Assembly: GCF_000949385.2 (NCBI RefSeq)
Contig: NZ_JYKO02000001.1
Span: forward strand, 1,698,620-1,762,619
DNA: 64,000 nt
Direction of reading: 5' to 3'
DNA from: Pseudomonas sp. LFM046
Lineage (GTDB): Bacteria > Pseudomonadota > Gammaproteobacteria > Pseudomonadales > Pseudomonadaceae
Part shown: positions 21,353-29,760 of the stretch, one piece after another
Position numbering within the stretch: the first letter of the stretch is position 1
How the letters are laid out: the number at the start of each line of letters is the position of its first letter
The notes under the pieces: generated by a model
Told to the model about the DNA's origin: nothing
Databases searched by the model: none
What the model saw: only the letters and a program-made list of their open reading frames with translations
Made by a program: the position numbers and the translations under genes

Positions 21353-21508
21353 GGTCGCGATGACGACCGGGCCGCACGCTCTTTCAGCGGGCGGCTCCAC
21401 CTAACAAGAAACGACTCCTGTCGCGTGGTGCCACGCGCGGGCTTACGGCTACCTGGCCGCAACTGCCTCAGCAACTGATCACAACTAACAAGTAGTGAGG
21501 GAGTTTCC

Positions 21509-22564
21509 ATGTCCAAGTCCTTGCGTCCGTGCATTTCCGCAATCCTCGGCCTGTCGGTACTGGTTGGCACCAGTGGCCCGGCGCTGGCCGAATCGTCGAA
21601 TCTCACCGTGATTTCCTTCGGTGGCGCCACCAAGGCCGCGCAGGATGCGGCCTATTTCAAACCCTTCGAACAGAGTGGCGCCGGCAAGGTGGTGGCCGGC
21701 GAGTACAACGGCGAGCTGTCCAAGGTGAAGGCCATGGTCGATATCGGCCAGGTCACCTGGGACGTGGTGGAAGTGGAAAGCCCCGAGCTGCTGCGTGGCT
21801 GCGAGGAAGGGCTGTTCGAACGCATCGACCCGGCCCTGCTCGGTGAATCGGCCAGCTACATGCCGGGCACCGTCAGCGAGTGCGGTGTGGCCAGCTACGT
21901 CTGGTCCATGGTGCTGGCCTACAACGCCGACAAACTGGCCAGCGCGCCCAGCTCCTGGGCGGACTTCTGGGACACCCAGCGCTTCCCCGGCAAGCGCGGC
22001 CTGCGCAAGGGCGCCAAGTACACCCTGGAAGCGGCGCTGCTGGCCGACGGGGTGAAGCGCGAGGACCTCTACAAGGTGCTGGAAACCGATGAGGGCGTGG
22101 CGCGCGCCTTCCGCAAGCTGGACCAGATCAAGCCCAACATCCAGTGGTGGGAAGCCGGCGCCCAGCCGCCGCAATGGCTGGTGGCCGGTGATGTGGTGAT
22201 GTCCGCCGCCTACAACGGCCGCATCGCCGCCGCGCAGAAGGAAGGCTCGAAACTGGCCATCGTCTGGAACGGCAACCTCTACGACCCGGATCACTGGGCC
22301 ATCGTCCGCGGCAGCCCGAACAAGGCCCTGGCCGAGCGCTTCATCGCCTTCGCCAGCCAGGCGGATACGCAGAAAACCTTCTCCAGCCAGATCCCCTACG
22401 GTCCGGTGCACAAGGACGCCCTGGCCGCCTTGCCCGCCGCCACCCAGGCACAACTGCCCACCGCGCCGGCCAACCTGGCCGAGGCGCAACTGGTGAGCGC
22501 CGAGTTCTGGGTGAACCACGGCGAGGAGCTGGAGGAGCGCTTCAACGCCTGGGCGGCACGCTGA
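21509..22564 (+). CDS. Periplasmic binding protein, PotD/spermidine-type (orphan)
   Basis: 351 residues. Signal peptide about 1-27 (ending GPALA); the mature part begins NLTVISFGGATKAAQDAAYFK, the start typical of the polyamine/PotD-like SBP_bac_8 family, and has WDVVEVESPELLRGCEEGLFERI-like core segments. GTGAGGGAG is the ribosome site. No permease or ATPase of the Pot type is encoded nearby; the following ABC set belongs to a different (sulfonate/taurine) class with its own binding protein. It therefore either uses a distant importer or supplies a sensing role. Ligand unknown, amine-like by context. Confidence 0.87.
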   Translation: MSKSLRPCISAILGLSVLVGTSGPALAESSNLTVISFGGATKAAQDAAYFKPFEQSGAGKVVAGEYNGELSKVKAMVDIGQVTWDVVEVESPELLRGCEEGLFERIDPALLGESASYMPGTVSECGVASYVWSMVLAYNADKLASAPSSWADFWDTQRFPGKRGLRKGAKYTLEAALLADGVKREDLYKVLETDEGVARAFRKLDQIKPNIQWWEAGAQPPQWLVAGDVVMSAAYNGRIAAAQKEGSKLAIVWNGNLYDPDHWAIVRGSPNKALAERFIAFASQADTQKTFSSQIPYGPVHKDALAALPAATQAQLPTAPANLAEAQLVSAEFWVNHGEELEERFNAWAAR

Positions 22565-22713
22565 AATTTGCGCTCCACGGGCGTCGGCGACTACGGCGAC
22601 CGCCTGGAGCGCGACTGGCGAGGCCGACGCCCGTCGCGCCTCGCACGACCAGACTCGCCGGCTCCTGCGGCCAGGCGGGCCCATAACAAGTACAAGATCG
22701 GGAGACATGCCCC

Positions 22714-23700
22714 ATGTTCAAACCCTTGCTCAATCGCATCGCCAAACCCCTGTGCTGCACTGCCCTGGCGGCCAGCATCGCCACGGGTGCGCAGGCCGGC
22801 ACCCTGTCCATCGGCCATACCACCTGGGTCGGCTACGGCACCCTGTACCTGGCCCGTGACCTCGGCTTCTTCAAGGAGCAGGGCCTGGACGTCGAGCTGA
22901 CCACCATGGAAGAAGCCTCGATGTACATGGCCGCCCAGGCGTCCGGCCAACTGTCCGGGTCGGCCTCGACCATCGACGAAGTGCTCAAGTACCGCTCCAA
23001 GGATTTCTGCTTCAAGGCCGTAGCGGCGCTGGATGACAGCCACGGCGGCGACGGCGTGCTGGTCGGCGACAAGGTCGCCAGCCTGAAGGACCTCAAGGGC
23101 CAGCAGGTGGCGGTCAACGAAGGTTCGGTGTCGCAGTTCTGGCTGTCCTACCTGCTCAAGCACGCCGGCATGACCATGGCCGACCTGGATGTGCAGAACA
23201 TGACGGCCGACGACGCCGCCACTGCCTTTATCGCCGGTCGCGTTCCCGCCGCCGTGACCTGGGAACCGCACCTCTCGATGGTGCGCCAGAAGGGCCAGGG
23301 CAAGGTGCTGATCGACAGCACCGAGACCCCCGGCGTCATCGTCGACGTGGTGGCGCTGTCCTGCGACGTGATCGAGAAGCAACCGGACGACGTGAAGGCG
23401 CTGGTCAAGGGCCTGTACAAGGCGGTGCAGTTCACCCGCGACAACCCCGACAAGGCCCACGAGATCATGGCCAAGGGCGTTGGCGGCTACCTCTCCGACC
23501 CGGCCGAGCTGGCCAATGCCGCCAAGGGCGTGCGCTTCTATGACCAGGCCATGAGCGAGGCGCTGCTGGGCACGCCGGGCAAGCCGGGGCAGATCAAGGG
23601 CGTGATCCGCCTGGCCAACGAAACCTGGAGCAGCCTGCAAGGCAAGCGCTTCGACGTCAGCTACGACGACCTGGTCGACACCCGGTTCGTCAGCCCGTAA
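22714..23700 (+). CDS. ABC substrate-binding protein, SsuA/TauA/NMT1-like
   Basis: 328 residues with a signal peptide at about 1-28 (ending GAQA). The mature protein begins LSIGHTTWVGYGTLYLARDL, followed by a FKEQGLDVEL segment and a VNEGSVSQFW ligand-loop, as in nitrate/sulfonate/taurine/thiamine-precursor binding proteins. First gene of a tight three-gene importer (12-bp gap to the permease). The class covers aliphatic sulfonates, taurine and pyrimidine precursors; the linked catabolic genes argue for an N-containing compound, but this cannot be settled by eye. Confidence 0.9.
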   Translation: MFKPLLNRIAKPLCCTALAASIATGAQAGTLSIGHTTWVGYGTLYLARDLGFFKEQGLDVELTTMEEASMYMAAQASGQLSGSASTIDEVLKYRSKDFCFKAVAALDDSHGGDGVLVGDKVASLKDLKGQQVAVNEGSVSQFWLSYLLKHAGMTMADLDVQNMTADDAATAFIAGRVPAAVTWEPHLSMVRQKGQGKVLIDSTETPGVIVDVVALSCDVIEKQPDDVKALVKGLYKAVQFTRDNPDKAHEIMAKGVGGYLSDPAELANAAKGVRFYDQAMSEALLGTPGKPGQIKGVIRLANETWSSLQGKRFDVSYDDLVDTRFVSP

Positions 23701-23712
23701 GCGGAGATCATC

Positions 23713-24516
23713 ATGGCTTCCAAACAGAACTGGCTCAGCCGCTGCCTGACCCCCAAGGTCGACCTGCCGGCGCAAATGATCCTGACCGCCAGCACCCTCG
23801 GTTGGCTCCTGGTGCTCGGCCTGTGGGCCGTGCTGTCCTACGGCGGCCTGGTGCCGGCGATGTTCCTGCCCACGCCGGGCGCGGTGCTGGAGGCGGCCGG
23901 TCGCCTGGCTGCCGACGGCACCCTGGGCAAGCATGTGCTGGCCAGCGTCGAGGTGGTGCTGATCGGCTTCATCGTGTCGTCCCTGGTGGCGGTGCCGCTG
24001 GGGCTGCTGATGGGCAGCTTCCGCATCGTCCAGGCCTTCCTCGAGCCCCTGGTCAACTTCATCCGCTACCTGCCGGTGACCTCCTTCGTGCCGCTGTTCA
24101 TCCTGTGGATCGGTATCGGCCTGGAGCAGCGGGTGACGGTGATCATCTTCGGTGTGTTCTTCCAGCAGCTGGTGATGATCGCGGACGTCTCCAAGGGTGT
24201 GTCCAAGGACCTGATCAACGCCTCCTACACCCTCGGTTCGAACCGTCGCGACGTGATCTTCCACGTGCTCGGCCCGGCGTCCTTGCCCGGTGTGCTGGAT
24301 ACCCTGCGGGTGACCATGGGCTGGGCCTGGACCTACCTGGTGGTGGCTGAGCTGGTCGCGGCCAGCAGCGGCCTGGGCTACATCAGCCTGAAGGCTATGC
24401 GCGGCTTCCAGGTGGACGTGATCTTCCTCGCGATCGCCATCATCGGCCTGCTCGGCCTGGTGACCGACCAACTGTTCCGACTGTTCCGACTGAAGGTGGC
24501 CTCATGGGCGCAGTAA
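23713..24516 (+). CDS. ABC transporter permease, SsuC/TauC-like
   Basis: 267 residues, six hydrophobic segments and the cytoplasmic EAA-type loop (DLINASYTLGSNRRDVIFHV). Ribosome site GGAG before ATG. It overlaps the ATPase gene by 13 bp, so the two are translationally coupled. Inner-membrane channel of the importer encoded with 22714 and 24504. Confidence 0.92.
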   Translation: MASKQNWLSRCLTPKVDLPAQMILTASTLGWLLVLGLWAVLSYGGLVPAMFLPTPGAVLEAAGRLAADGTLGKHVLASVEVVLIGFIVSSLVAVPLGLLMGSFRIVQAFLEPLVNFIRYLPVTSFVPLFILWIGIGLEQRVTVIIFGVFFQQLVMIADVSKGVSKDLINASYTLGSNRRDVIFHVLGPASLPGVLDTLRVTMGWAWTYLVVAELVAASSGLGYISLKAMRGFQVDVIFLAIAIIGLLGLVTDQLFRLFRLKVASWAQ

Positions 24517-25337
24517 CCGCAATGCATACACACCCGGCCGCCGGTCAGGCGGCGAGCAGCAAGCAGCCCCGCATGCGCGTGGAGCAGGTCAGCCTGCGCT
24601 ACAACACCCCGGACGGACAGACCTTCACCGCCCTGGAGAACGTCTCGCTCAGCGTGCCGGACCAGCAGTTCGCGGTCCTGGTGGGGCCCTCCGGCTGCGG
24701 CAAGTCGAGCCTGCTCTACCTCACCGCGGGGCTGTCCCAGCCCACGTCGGGCAACATCTACGTCGGCGGCCAGCGGGTGGAGGGCCCCGGCCCCGATCGC
24801 GGCATGGTGTTCCAGAGCTACACGCTGTTCCCCTGGCTCAGCGTGCGGCAGAACATCGAGTTCGGCTTGAAGCGCAAGGGCATGCCCGTCGCCGAGCGCG
24901 ATGAAATCGTCAACTTCTACCTCAATGAGGTGGGCCTGACGCAGTTCGCCGACCGTTTTCCCAAGCAACTCTCCGGCGGCATGATGCAGCGCGTTGCGAT
25001 TGCCCGGGCACTGGCGAACGATCCGCAGATCCTGCTGATGGACGAACCCTTCGGCGCCCTCGACAGCCAGACCCGCATGCAGATGCAGCAGTTGTTGCTG
25101 CGGGTGTGGGAGCACAGCAAGAAGACCGTGGTGTTCGTGACCCACGACATCGACGAAGCCATCCTGCTGGGCGACCGCGTCTATGTGATGGGCGCGCGAC
25201 CGGGACGGATCAAGCGCGAGATGGATGTGCCCATGCCGCGCCCGCGGGACATGGATATGGTGATGGACCGCCAGTTCATCGAAATGAAGCGGGAAATCCT
25301 CGGCCTGCTGCACAACGAGATGGACGAGCCCCACTGA
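24504..25337 (+). CDS. ABC transporter ATPase, SsuB/TauB-like
   Basis: 277 residues. Walker A GPSGCGKSS (61-69), Q-loop FQSYTLFPW, signature [15 protein letters not shown], Walker B ILLMDEPFGALDS and the switch His in FVTHDIDEA. The N-terminal 20 residues are extra and poorly conserved-looking; translation could instead begin at the ATG at 24522. It is the energy module of the importer, last gene of its run before the aminotransferase. Confidence 0.93.
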   Translation: MGAVTAMHTHPAAGQAASSKQPRMRVEQVSLRYNTPDGQTFTALENVSLSVPDQQFAVLVGPSGCGKSSLLYLTAGLSQPTSGNIYVGGQRVEGPGPDRGMVFQSYTLFPWLSVRQNIEFGLKRKGMPVAERDEIVNFYLNEVGLTQFADRFPKQLSGGMMQRVAIARALANDPQILLMDEPFGALDSQTRMQMQQLLLRVWEHSKKTVVFVTHDIDEAILLGDRVYVMGARPGRIKREMDVPMPRPRDMDMVMDRQFIEMKREILGLLHNEMDEPH

Positions 25338-25433
25338 GGCGGCGCCGGGCGGCGTGCAATTCGTCGCCCTCGACCCTGTCCGCCAGCCTGGCACCCGGCC
25401 AGGCATCGGGCGCCAGCGCGCTCGGCGGGCAGG

Positions 25434-25480
25434 GCAGCTTTTTCGTATAGCTCGAAGACAAATTTAATAATTTCCCTACC
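25434..25480. promoter_or_regulatory. Shared AT-rich operator-like sequence, copy C
   Basis: GGCAGCTTTTTCGTATAG, then CTCGAAGACAAATTTAATAA and TTTCCC. It lies 57-103 bp upstream of the aminotransferase start and matches copies A and B in the AGCTTTTTC-TAT and ATTT-AATAATTT-CC parts. It implies a second promoter of the same regulon inside the island. Confidence 0.55.
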
Positions 25481-25536
25481 CATCGGCTTCGGCCAGCATC
25501 AATGCAGCTGAAAACCGGGACGAGGAGAACCCACAG

Positions 25537-26919
25537 ATGAACGCTCAATTCCAGGCTCAACGCGAAACCCGTGACTACCAGGCAGCGGATGCGGCCCACC
25601 ACATCCATGCCTTCCTCGACCAGAAGGCGCTGAACGCCGAAGGCCCGCGGGTGATCGTCGGCGGCGAGCGTCTCCACCTCTGGGACAACGACGGCAATCG
25701 CTACCTCGACGGCATGTCCGGCCTGTGGTGCACCAACCTCGGCTACGGCCGCAAGGACCTCACCGCTGCCGCCACCCGCCAGCTGGAGCAGCTGCCGTAC
25801 TACAACATGTTCTTCCACACCACCCACCCGGCGGTGGTGGAACTGTCCGAGCTGCTGTTCAGCCTGCTGCCGGGCCACTACAGCCACGCCATCTACACCA
25901 ACTCCGGCTCGGAAGCGAACGAGGTGCTGATCCGCACCGTGCGCCGCTACTGGCAGATCCTCGGCAAGCCCGAGAAGAAAATCATGATCGGCCGCTGGAA
26001 CGGCTACCACGGCTCCACCCTGGGCGCCACGGCGCTCGGCGGGATGAAGTTCATGCACGAAATGGGCGGCATGCTGCCGGACATTGCCCACATCGACGAA
26101 CCCTACTACTTCGCCAACGGCGGCGACCTGACCCCCGAGGAATTCGGCCTGCGCGCCGCGCGCCAGCTGGAGGAGAAAATCCTTGAGCTGGGCGCCGACA
26201 AGGTCGCCGCGTTCGTCGCCGAACCCTTCCAGGGCGCTGGCGGCATGATCTTCCCGCCGGAGACCTACTGGCCGGAGATCCAGCGCATCTGCCGCAAGTA
26301 CGACGTGCTGCTGTGCGCCGACGAAGTGATCGGCGGCTTCGGCCGTACCGGCGAGTGGTTCGCCCACGAGCACTTCGGCTTCCAGCCGGACACCCTGTCC
26401 ATCGCCAAGGGCCTGACCTCCGGCTACATCCCCATGGGTGGCCTGATCCTCAGCAAGCGCATGGCCGAGGTCCTGGTGGAGCAGGGCGGCGTGTTCGCCC
26501 ACGGCCTGACTTACTCCGGCCACCCGGTGGCGGCGGCGGTGGCCATCGCCAACCTCAAGGCGCTGCGTGACGAAGGCGTGGTGACCCAGGTGAAGACCGA
26601 CACCGGCCCCTACCTGCAGCAGTGCCTGCGCGAAGTGTTCGGCAACCACCCGCTGGTGGGCGACATCCAGGGCGCCGGCTTCGTCGCCGCGCTGCAGCTG
26701 GCCGAGGACAAGGCCACCCGCAAGCGCTTCACCAACGAGAACGACATCGCCTGGCGCTGCCGCACCATCGGCTTCGAGGAAGGCGTGATCATCCGCTCGA
26801 CCCTGGGCCGCATGATCATGGCGCCGGCCCTGGTGGCCACCCGTGCCGAGATCGACGAGCTGGTGAGCAAGACCAAGCGCGCGCTGGACCGCACCGCCCA
26901 GGAACTGGGACGCCTCTGA
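25537..26919 (+). CDS. Class III aminotransferase (putrescine/diamine- or beta-alanine-pyruvate type)
   Basis: PLP-dependent omega-aminotransferase that moves an amino group from a primary amine or diamine to pyruvate. 460 residues. The PLP lysine is K291 (SIAKGLTSGYIPMGG), D262 (CADEVIGGFGRTG) anchors the pyridine nitrogen, and NSGSEANE (122-129) is the phosphate loop. The closest pseudomonad relatives by pattern are SpuC-like polyamine transaminases. GAGGAG ribosome site. It has its own AT-rich operator-like sequence upstream, separate from the transporter genes. The product aldehyde would be the substrate of the dehydrogenase at 19862. Confidence 0.92.
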   Translation: MNAQFQAQRETRDYQAADAAHHIHAFLDQKALNAEGPRVIVGGERLHLWDNDGNRYLDGMSGLWCTNLGYGRKDLTAAATRQLEQLPYYNMFFHTTHPAVVELSELLFSLLPGHYSHAIYTNSGSEANEVLIRTVRRYWQILGKPEKKIMIGRWNGYHGSTLGATALGGMKFMHEMGGMLPDIAHIDEPYYFANGGDLTPEEFGLRAARQLEEKILELGADKVAAFVAEPFQGAGGMIFPPETYWPEIQRICRKYDVLLCADEVIGGFGRTGEWFAHEHFGFQPDTLSIAKGLTSGYIPMGGLILSKRMAEVLVEQGGVFAHGLTYSGHPVAAAVAIANLKALRDEGVVTQVKTDTGPYLQQCLREVFGNHPLVGDIQGAGFVAALQLAEDKATRKRFTNENDIAWRCRTIGFEEGVIIRSTLGRMIMAPALVATRAEIDELVSKTKRALDRTAQELGRL

Positions 26920-27065
26920 GTCCCGGCTGGCCGCCCTGACCCCGGCCAGGGGCAGGGCGGCCACCAAGCAACCTTGCGACCTTCCGCGCGCCGGCAATGG
27001 CCGGCGCGATGGAATCCCTTTGCCTGGCGCCAGACTGCCGGGTCGTTGTCACTGCGAGACCTGAC

Positions 27066-28469
27066 ATGCACAACAAAGACAATTCGCAGGCTCCCACGCT
27101 GGAACTCAGCACCATCCAGCCGATCAGCGCCGCGGAGCGCCATGGGCGACCGCGGGACCTGTTCACCATCTGGTTCGGCTGCAACCTGATCCTGCTGACC
27201 GTGATTACCGGCGCCCTGGCGGTGACCGTGTTCAAGTTGCCGTTCTTCTCCGCCCTGGCGGCCCTGGTGCTGGGCAACCTGGTGGGCGGCGTCTTCATGG
27301 CCCTGCACTCTGCCCAGGGGCCGCAATTGGGCGTGCCGCAGATGGTGCAGACCCGTGGCCAGTTCGGCTCCTTCGGTTCCTTGCTGGTGGTGGCCCTGGT
27401 GGTGGTGATGTACCTCGGGTTCTTTGCCTCCAATCTGGTGCTGGGCGGCCAGTCCCTGCACGGCCGCTTCCCGATCATCGATACCAACGTCGGCATTCTG
27501 CTGGTGGGCGCCCTCAGCCTGGTGGCGGCCTCGGTGGGCTATCGCCTGATCCACGCCTACACCCGCGTCATGACCTACCTCTCGGGTGCGGTGTTGCTGC
27601 TGGCCTTCGTCTGGCTGGTGTTCATCCACGGCCTGCCGGCGGACTTCCTCCAGCGCAACGAGACCACCCTGGCCGGTTTCCTCGGCACGCTCTCCGTGGC
27701 GGCACTCTGGCAACTGGCGTATGCGCCCTACGTGTCCGACTACTCCCGCTACCTGCCGGAAGCCACCGGCTCGCGCAGCGCCTTCTGGTCCAGTTACTGG
27801 GGTTGCTGCCTGGGCTCGCTGCTGCCCATGTTGCTGGGGGTGATGGTGGCCCTCAGCATCGACGGCGATGACGTGGTCGGCGGCCTGATCGAGGCCACCG
27901 GCGGCCTCAGTGCGCTGCTGGTTGCGGTCCTTTCCATCGGTATCGCCGCCACCAACGCCATGAACCTGTACTGCGGCGCCCTGTCCACCATCACCGTGGG
28001 GCAGACCCTGGTGCCGTCCTGGTCGGCCGGCGCCGGCGCACGCATCCTGACCTCGCTGATCCTCTTCGGTGGATCGCTGGCCCTGGCGCTGCTGGGCCAG
28101 GACGACTTCATGGTGAACTACACCAACTTCATCCTCCTGCTGCTCTACGTGCTGGTGCCCTGGAGCGCCATCAACCTGGTGGACTATTACCTGGTGGCCC
28201 ATGGTCGTTACGACCTGCCGTCCTTCTTCCTGCGCGACGGTGGCATCTACGGCCGCTGCAATTGGACGGCGGTGAACTGCTACGTGCTGGGCATCCTGGT
28301 GCAGATTCCCTTCATGTCCACGGCCCTCTACACCGGCCCGGTGGCCGAAGCCATGGGGGGGGCCGACATCTCCTGGATCGTCGGGCTGGGCGTGATTTCG
28401 CCGGTCTATTACTTCGCCTGTCGCATTGGCGGACGCACCCATTCGCTGGTCCAGGGAGGTGCCCGATGA
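27066..28469 (+). CDS. NCS1-family permease (cytosine/purine-allantoin type)
   Basis: 467 residues with about twelve membrane helices. The N-terminal cytoplasmic tail is followed by RPRDLFTIWFGCNLILLT, the NCS1 signature of helix 1, and APYVSDYSRYLP in the helix 6 region. NCS1 carriers take up nucleobases, hydantoins, allantoin or related cyclic and acylated amines. The start ATG at 27066 (MHNKDNSQ) was chosen over in-frame codons farther upstream because family proteins begin shortly before the RPRDLF segment. The stop overlaps the deacetylase start (ATGA), so the transporter and enzyme are coupled and probably share a substrate. Confidence 0.88.
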   Translation: MHNKDNSQAPTLELSTIQPISAAERHGRPRDLFTIWFGCNLILLTVITGALAVTVFKLPFFSALAALVLGNLVGGVFMALHSAQGPQLGVPQMVQTRGQFGSFGSLLVVALVVVMYLGFFASNLVLGGQSLHGRFPIIDTNVGILLVGALSLVAASVGYRLIHAYTRVMTYLSGAVLLLAFVWLVFIHGLPADFLQRNETTLAGFLGTLSVAALWQLAYAPYVSDYSRYLPEATGSRSAFWSSYWGCCLGSLLPMLLGVMVALSIDGDDVVGGLIEATGGLSALLVAVLSIGIAATNAMNLYCGALSTITVGQTLVPSWSAGAGARILTSLILFGGSLALALLGQDDFMVNYTNFILLLLYVLVPWSAINLVDYYLVAHGRYDLPSFFLRDGGIYGRCNWTAVNCYVLGILVQIPFMSTALYTGPVAEAMGGADISWIVGLGVISPVYYFACRIGGRTHSLVQGGAR

Positions 28470-29578
28470 GCCGCCGTACCGGATTCTTCTTCGATGAGCG
28501 CTGCTTCTGGCATGCCGCCGGCCTGCACAGCCTGGTGTTGCCGGTGGGGGGCTGGCTGCAGCCGCCCAGTGGCTCCGGCCATGCCGAGTCGCCGGAAACC
28601 AAGCGTCGGCTGAAGAGCCTGATGGATGTGTCGGGGCTCAGCGATCGGCTGGTGCTGTCCAGCGCACCCATGGCCTGCGAGGAGGACCTGCTGCGGGTCC
28701 ATCCGGCCCAGTACCTGGCGCGCTTCAAGGCCATGAGCGATGTCGGCCATGGCGAACTGGGCGAAGAAGCCGCGGTGGGGCCGGGCACCTACGAGATCGC
28801 CCGGCAGTCGGCGGGGCTGGCCATCGCGGCGGTGGATGCCGTGCTGCGCGGCGAACTGGACAACGCCTACGCCCTGTCGCGGCCGCCGGGGCACCACTGC
28901 CTGGCGGATCGCGGCATGGGCTTCTGCTACCTGGCGAACATCGCCGTCGCCGTGGAAACCGCCAAGGCCCGTCACGGTGTTGGCCGCGTAGCGGTGCTGG
29001 ACTGGGACGTGCACCACGGCAACGGCACCCAGTCGATCTTCTACGAGCGCGACGACGTGCTGACGTTGTCGATCCACCAGGACAACTGCTTCCCCGTCGG
29101 TGAGGGCGCGGTGGAGGAGCGGGGCAGCGGCAAGGGGTTCGGCTACAACCTCAACGTCCCGCTCTTCCCCGGCAGCGGCGACGACGCCTATCGCTACGCC
29201 ATGGAGCGGGTGATCGTGCCGGCCCTGGAACGCTTCGAGCCGGAACTGATCGTGGTCGCCTGTGGCTTCGACGCCAACGGCGTGGACCCGCTGGCGAGGA
29301 TGCTGCTGCACAGCGAGTCCTTCCGCGCCATGACGGCCATCCTGCGCGAGGCCGCCGATCGCCTCTGCGGCGGGCGCCTGGTGCTGGTGCACGAGGGCGG
29401 CTACGCGGAAGCCTATGTGCCGTTCTGCGGCCATGCGGTGATCGAGGAGCTGTCCGGCATCCATACCGAAGTCACGGACCCCTTCCTGCCCATGCTCCAA
29501 GGTCAGCAACCGAACGAAGAATTCCGCGCCTTCCAGCGCCGGGCGATCGACCGGATCGCATCGACGCTACAGGGCTGA
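28466..29578 (+). CDS. Histone-deacetylase-family amidohydrolase (class II/HDAH-like)
   Basis: 370 residues, zinc-dependent deacetylase fold. Catalytic His pair H143/H144 (RPPGHHCL), zinc ligands D181 and H183 (LDWDVHHGNG) and D269 (CGFDANGVDPLARM). The FCGHAVIEELSGI tail is typical of the bacterial HDAH/AphB branch rather than the AphA branch at 15516. Translationally coupled to the NCS1 permease by ATGA. It probably deacetylates or deacylates an imported amine, releasing the free amine for the transaminase. From memory a permease/deacetylase pair of this kind also exists in P. aeruginosa (PA0321-PA0322). Confidence 0.9.
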   Translation: MSRRTGFFFDERCFWHAAGLHSLVLPVGGWLQPPSGSGHAESPETKRRLKSLMDVSGLSDRLVLSSAPMACEEDLLRVHPAQYLARFKAMSDVGHGELGEEAAVGPGTYEIARQSAGLAIAAVDAVLRGELDNAYALSRPPGHHCLADRGMGFCYLANIAVAVETAKARHGVGRVAVLDWDVHHGNGTQSIFYERDDVLTLSIHQDNCFPVGEGAVEERGSGKGFGYNLNVPLFPGSGDDAYRYAMERVIVPALERFEPELIVVACGFDANGVDPLARMLLHSESFRAMTAILREAADRLCGGRLVLVHEGGYAEAYVPFCGHAVIEELSGIHTEVTDPFLPMLQGQQPNEEFRAFQRRAIDRIASTLQG

Positions 29579-29687
29579 CAGACCATTGCGGTGCCCGCCA
29601 CCGCACAGGAGTCGGGGCTTATTCAGCCCCGCAACCGGGAACCGGCCCTCACCACCGGAACCCGGACCACAGCTGCAAGGCAGTTTT

Positions 29688-29727
29688 ACGGCGCACGGGG
29701 TTGCTGACCCGCGCGCCGTTCTTTTTT
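29688..29727 (+). terminator. Intrinsic terminator of the amine island
   Basis: ACGGCGC-ACGGGG pairs with CCCGCG-CGCCGT around a TTGCTGA loop and is followed by TTCTTTTTT. It ends the transcript from the deacetylase gene. Confidence 0.8.
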
Positions 29728-29738
29728 GGGGGACTCAC

Positions 29739-29760
29739 AGGGTGGGCTGAAGCCCACCCT
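29739..29760. repeat. 22-bp palindrome at the 3' end of the MFS gene
   Basis: AGGGTGGGCT-GA-AGCCCACCCT, a 10-bp perfect stem that overlaps the stop codon of the minus-strand MFS gene by two bases. It can act as the 3' end hairpin of that transcript. Confidence 0.55.
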
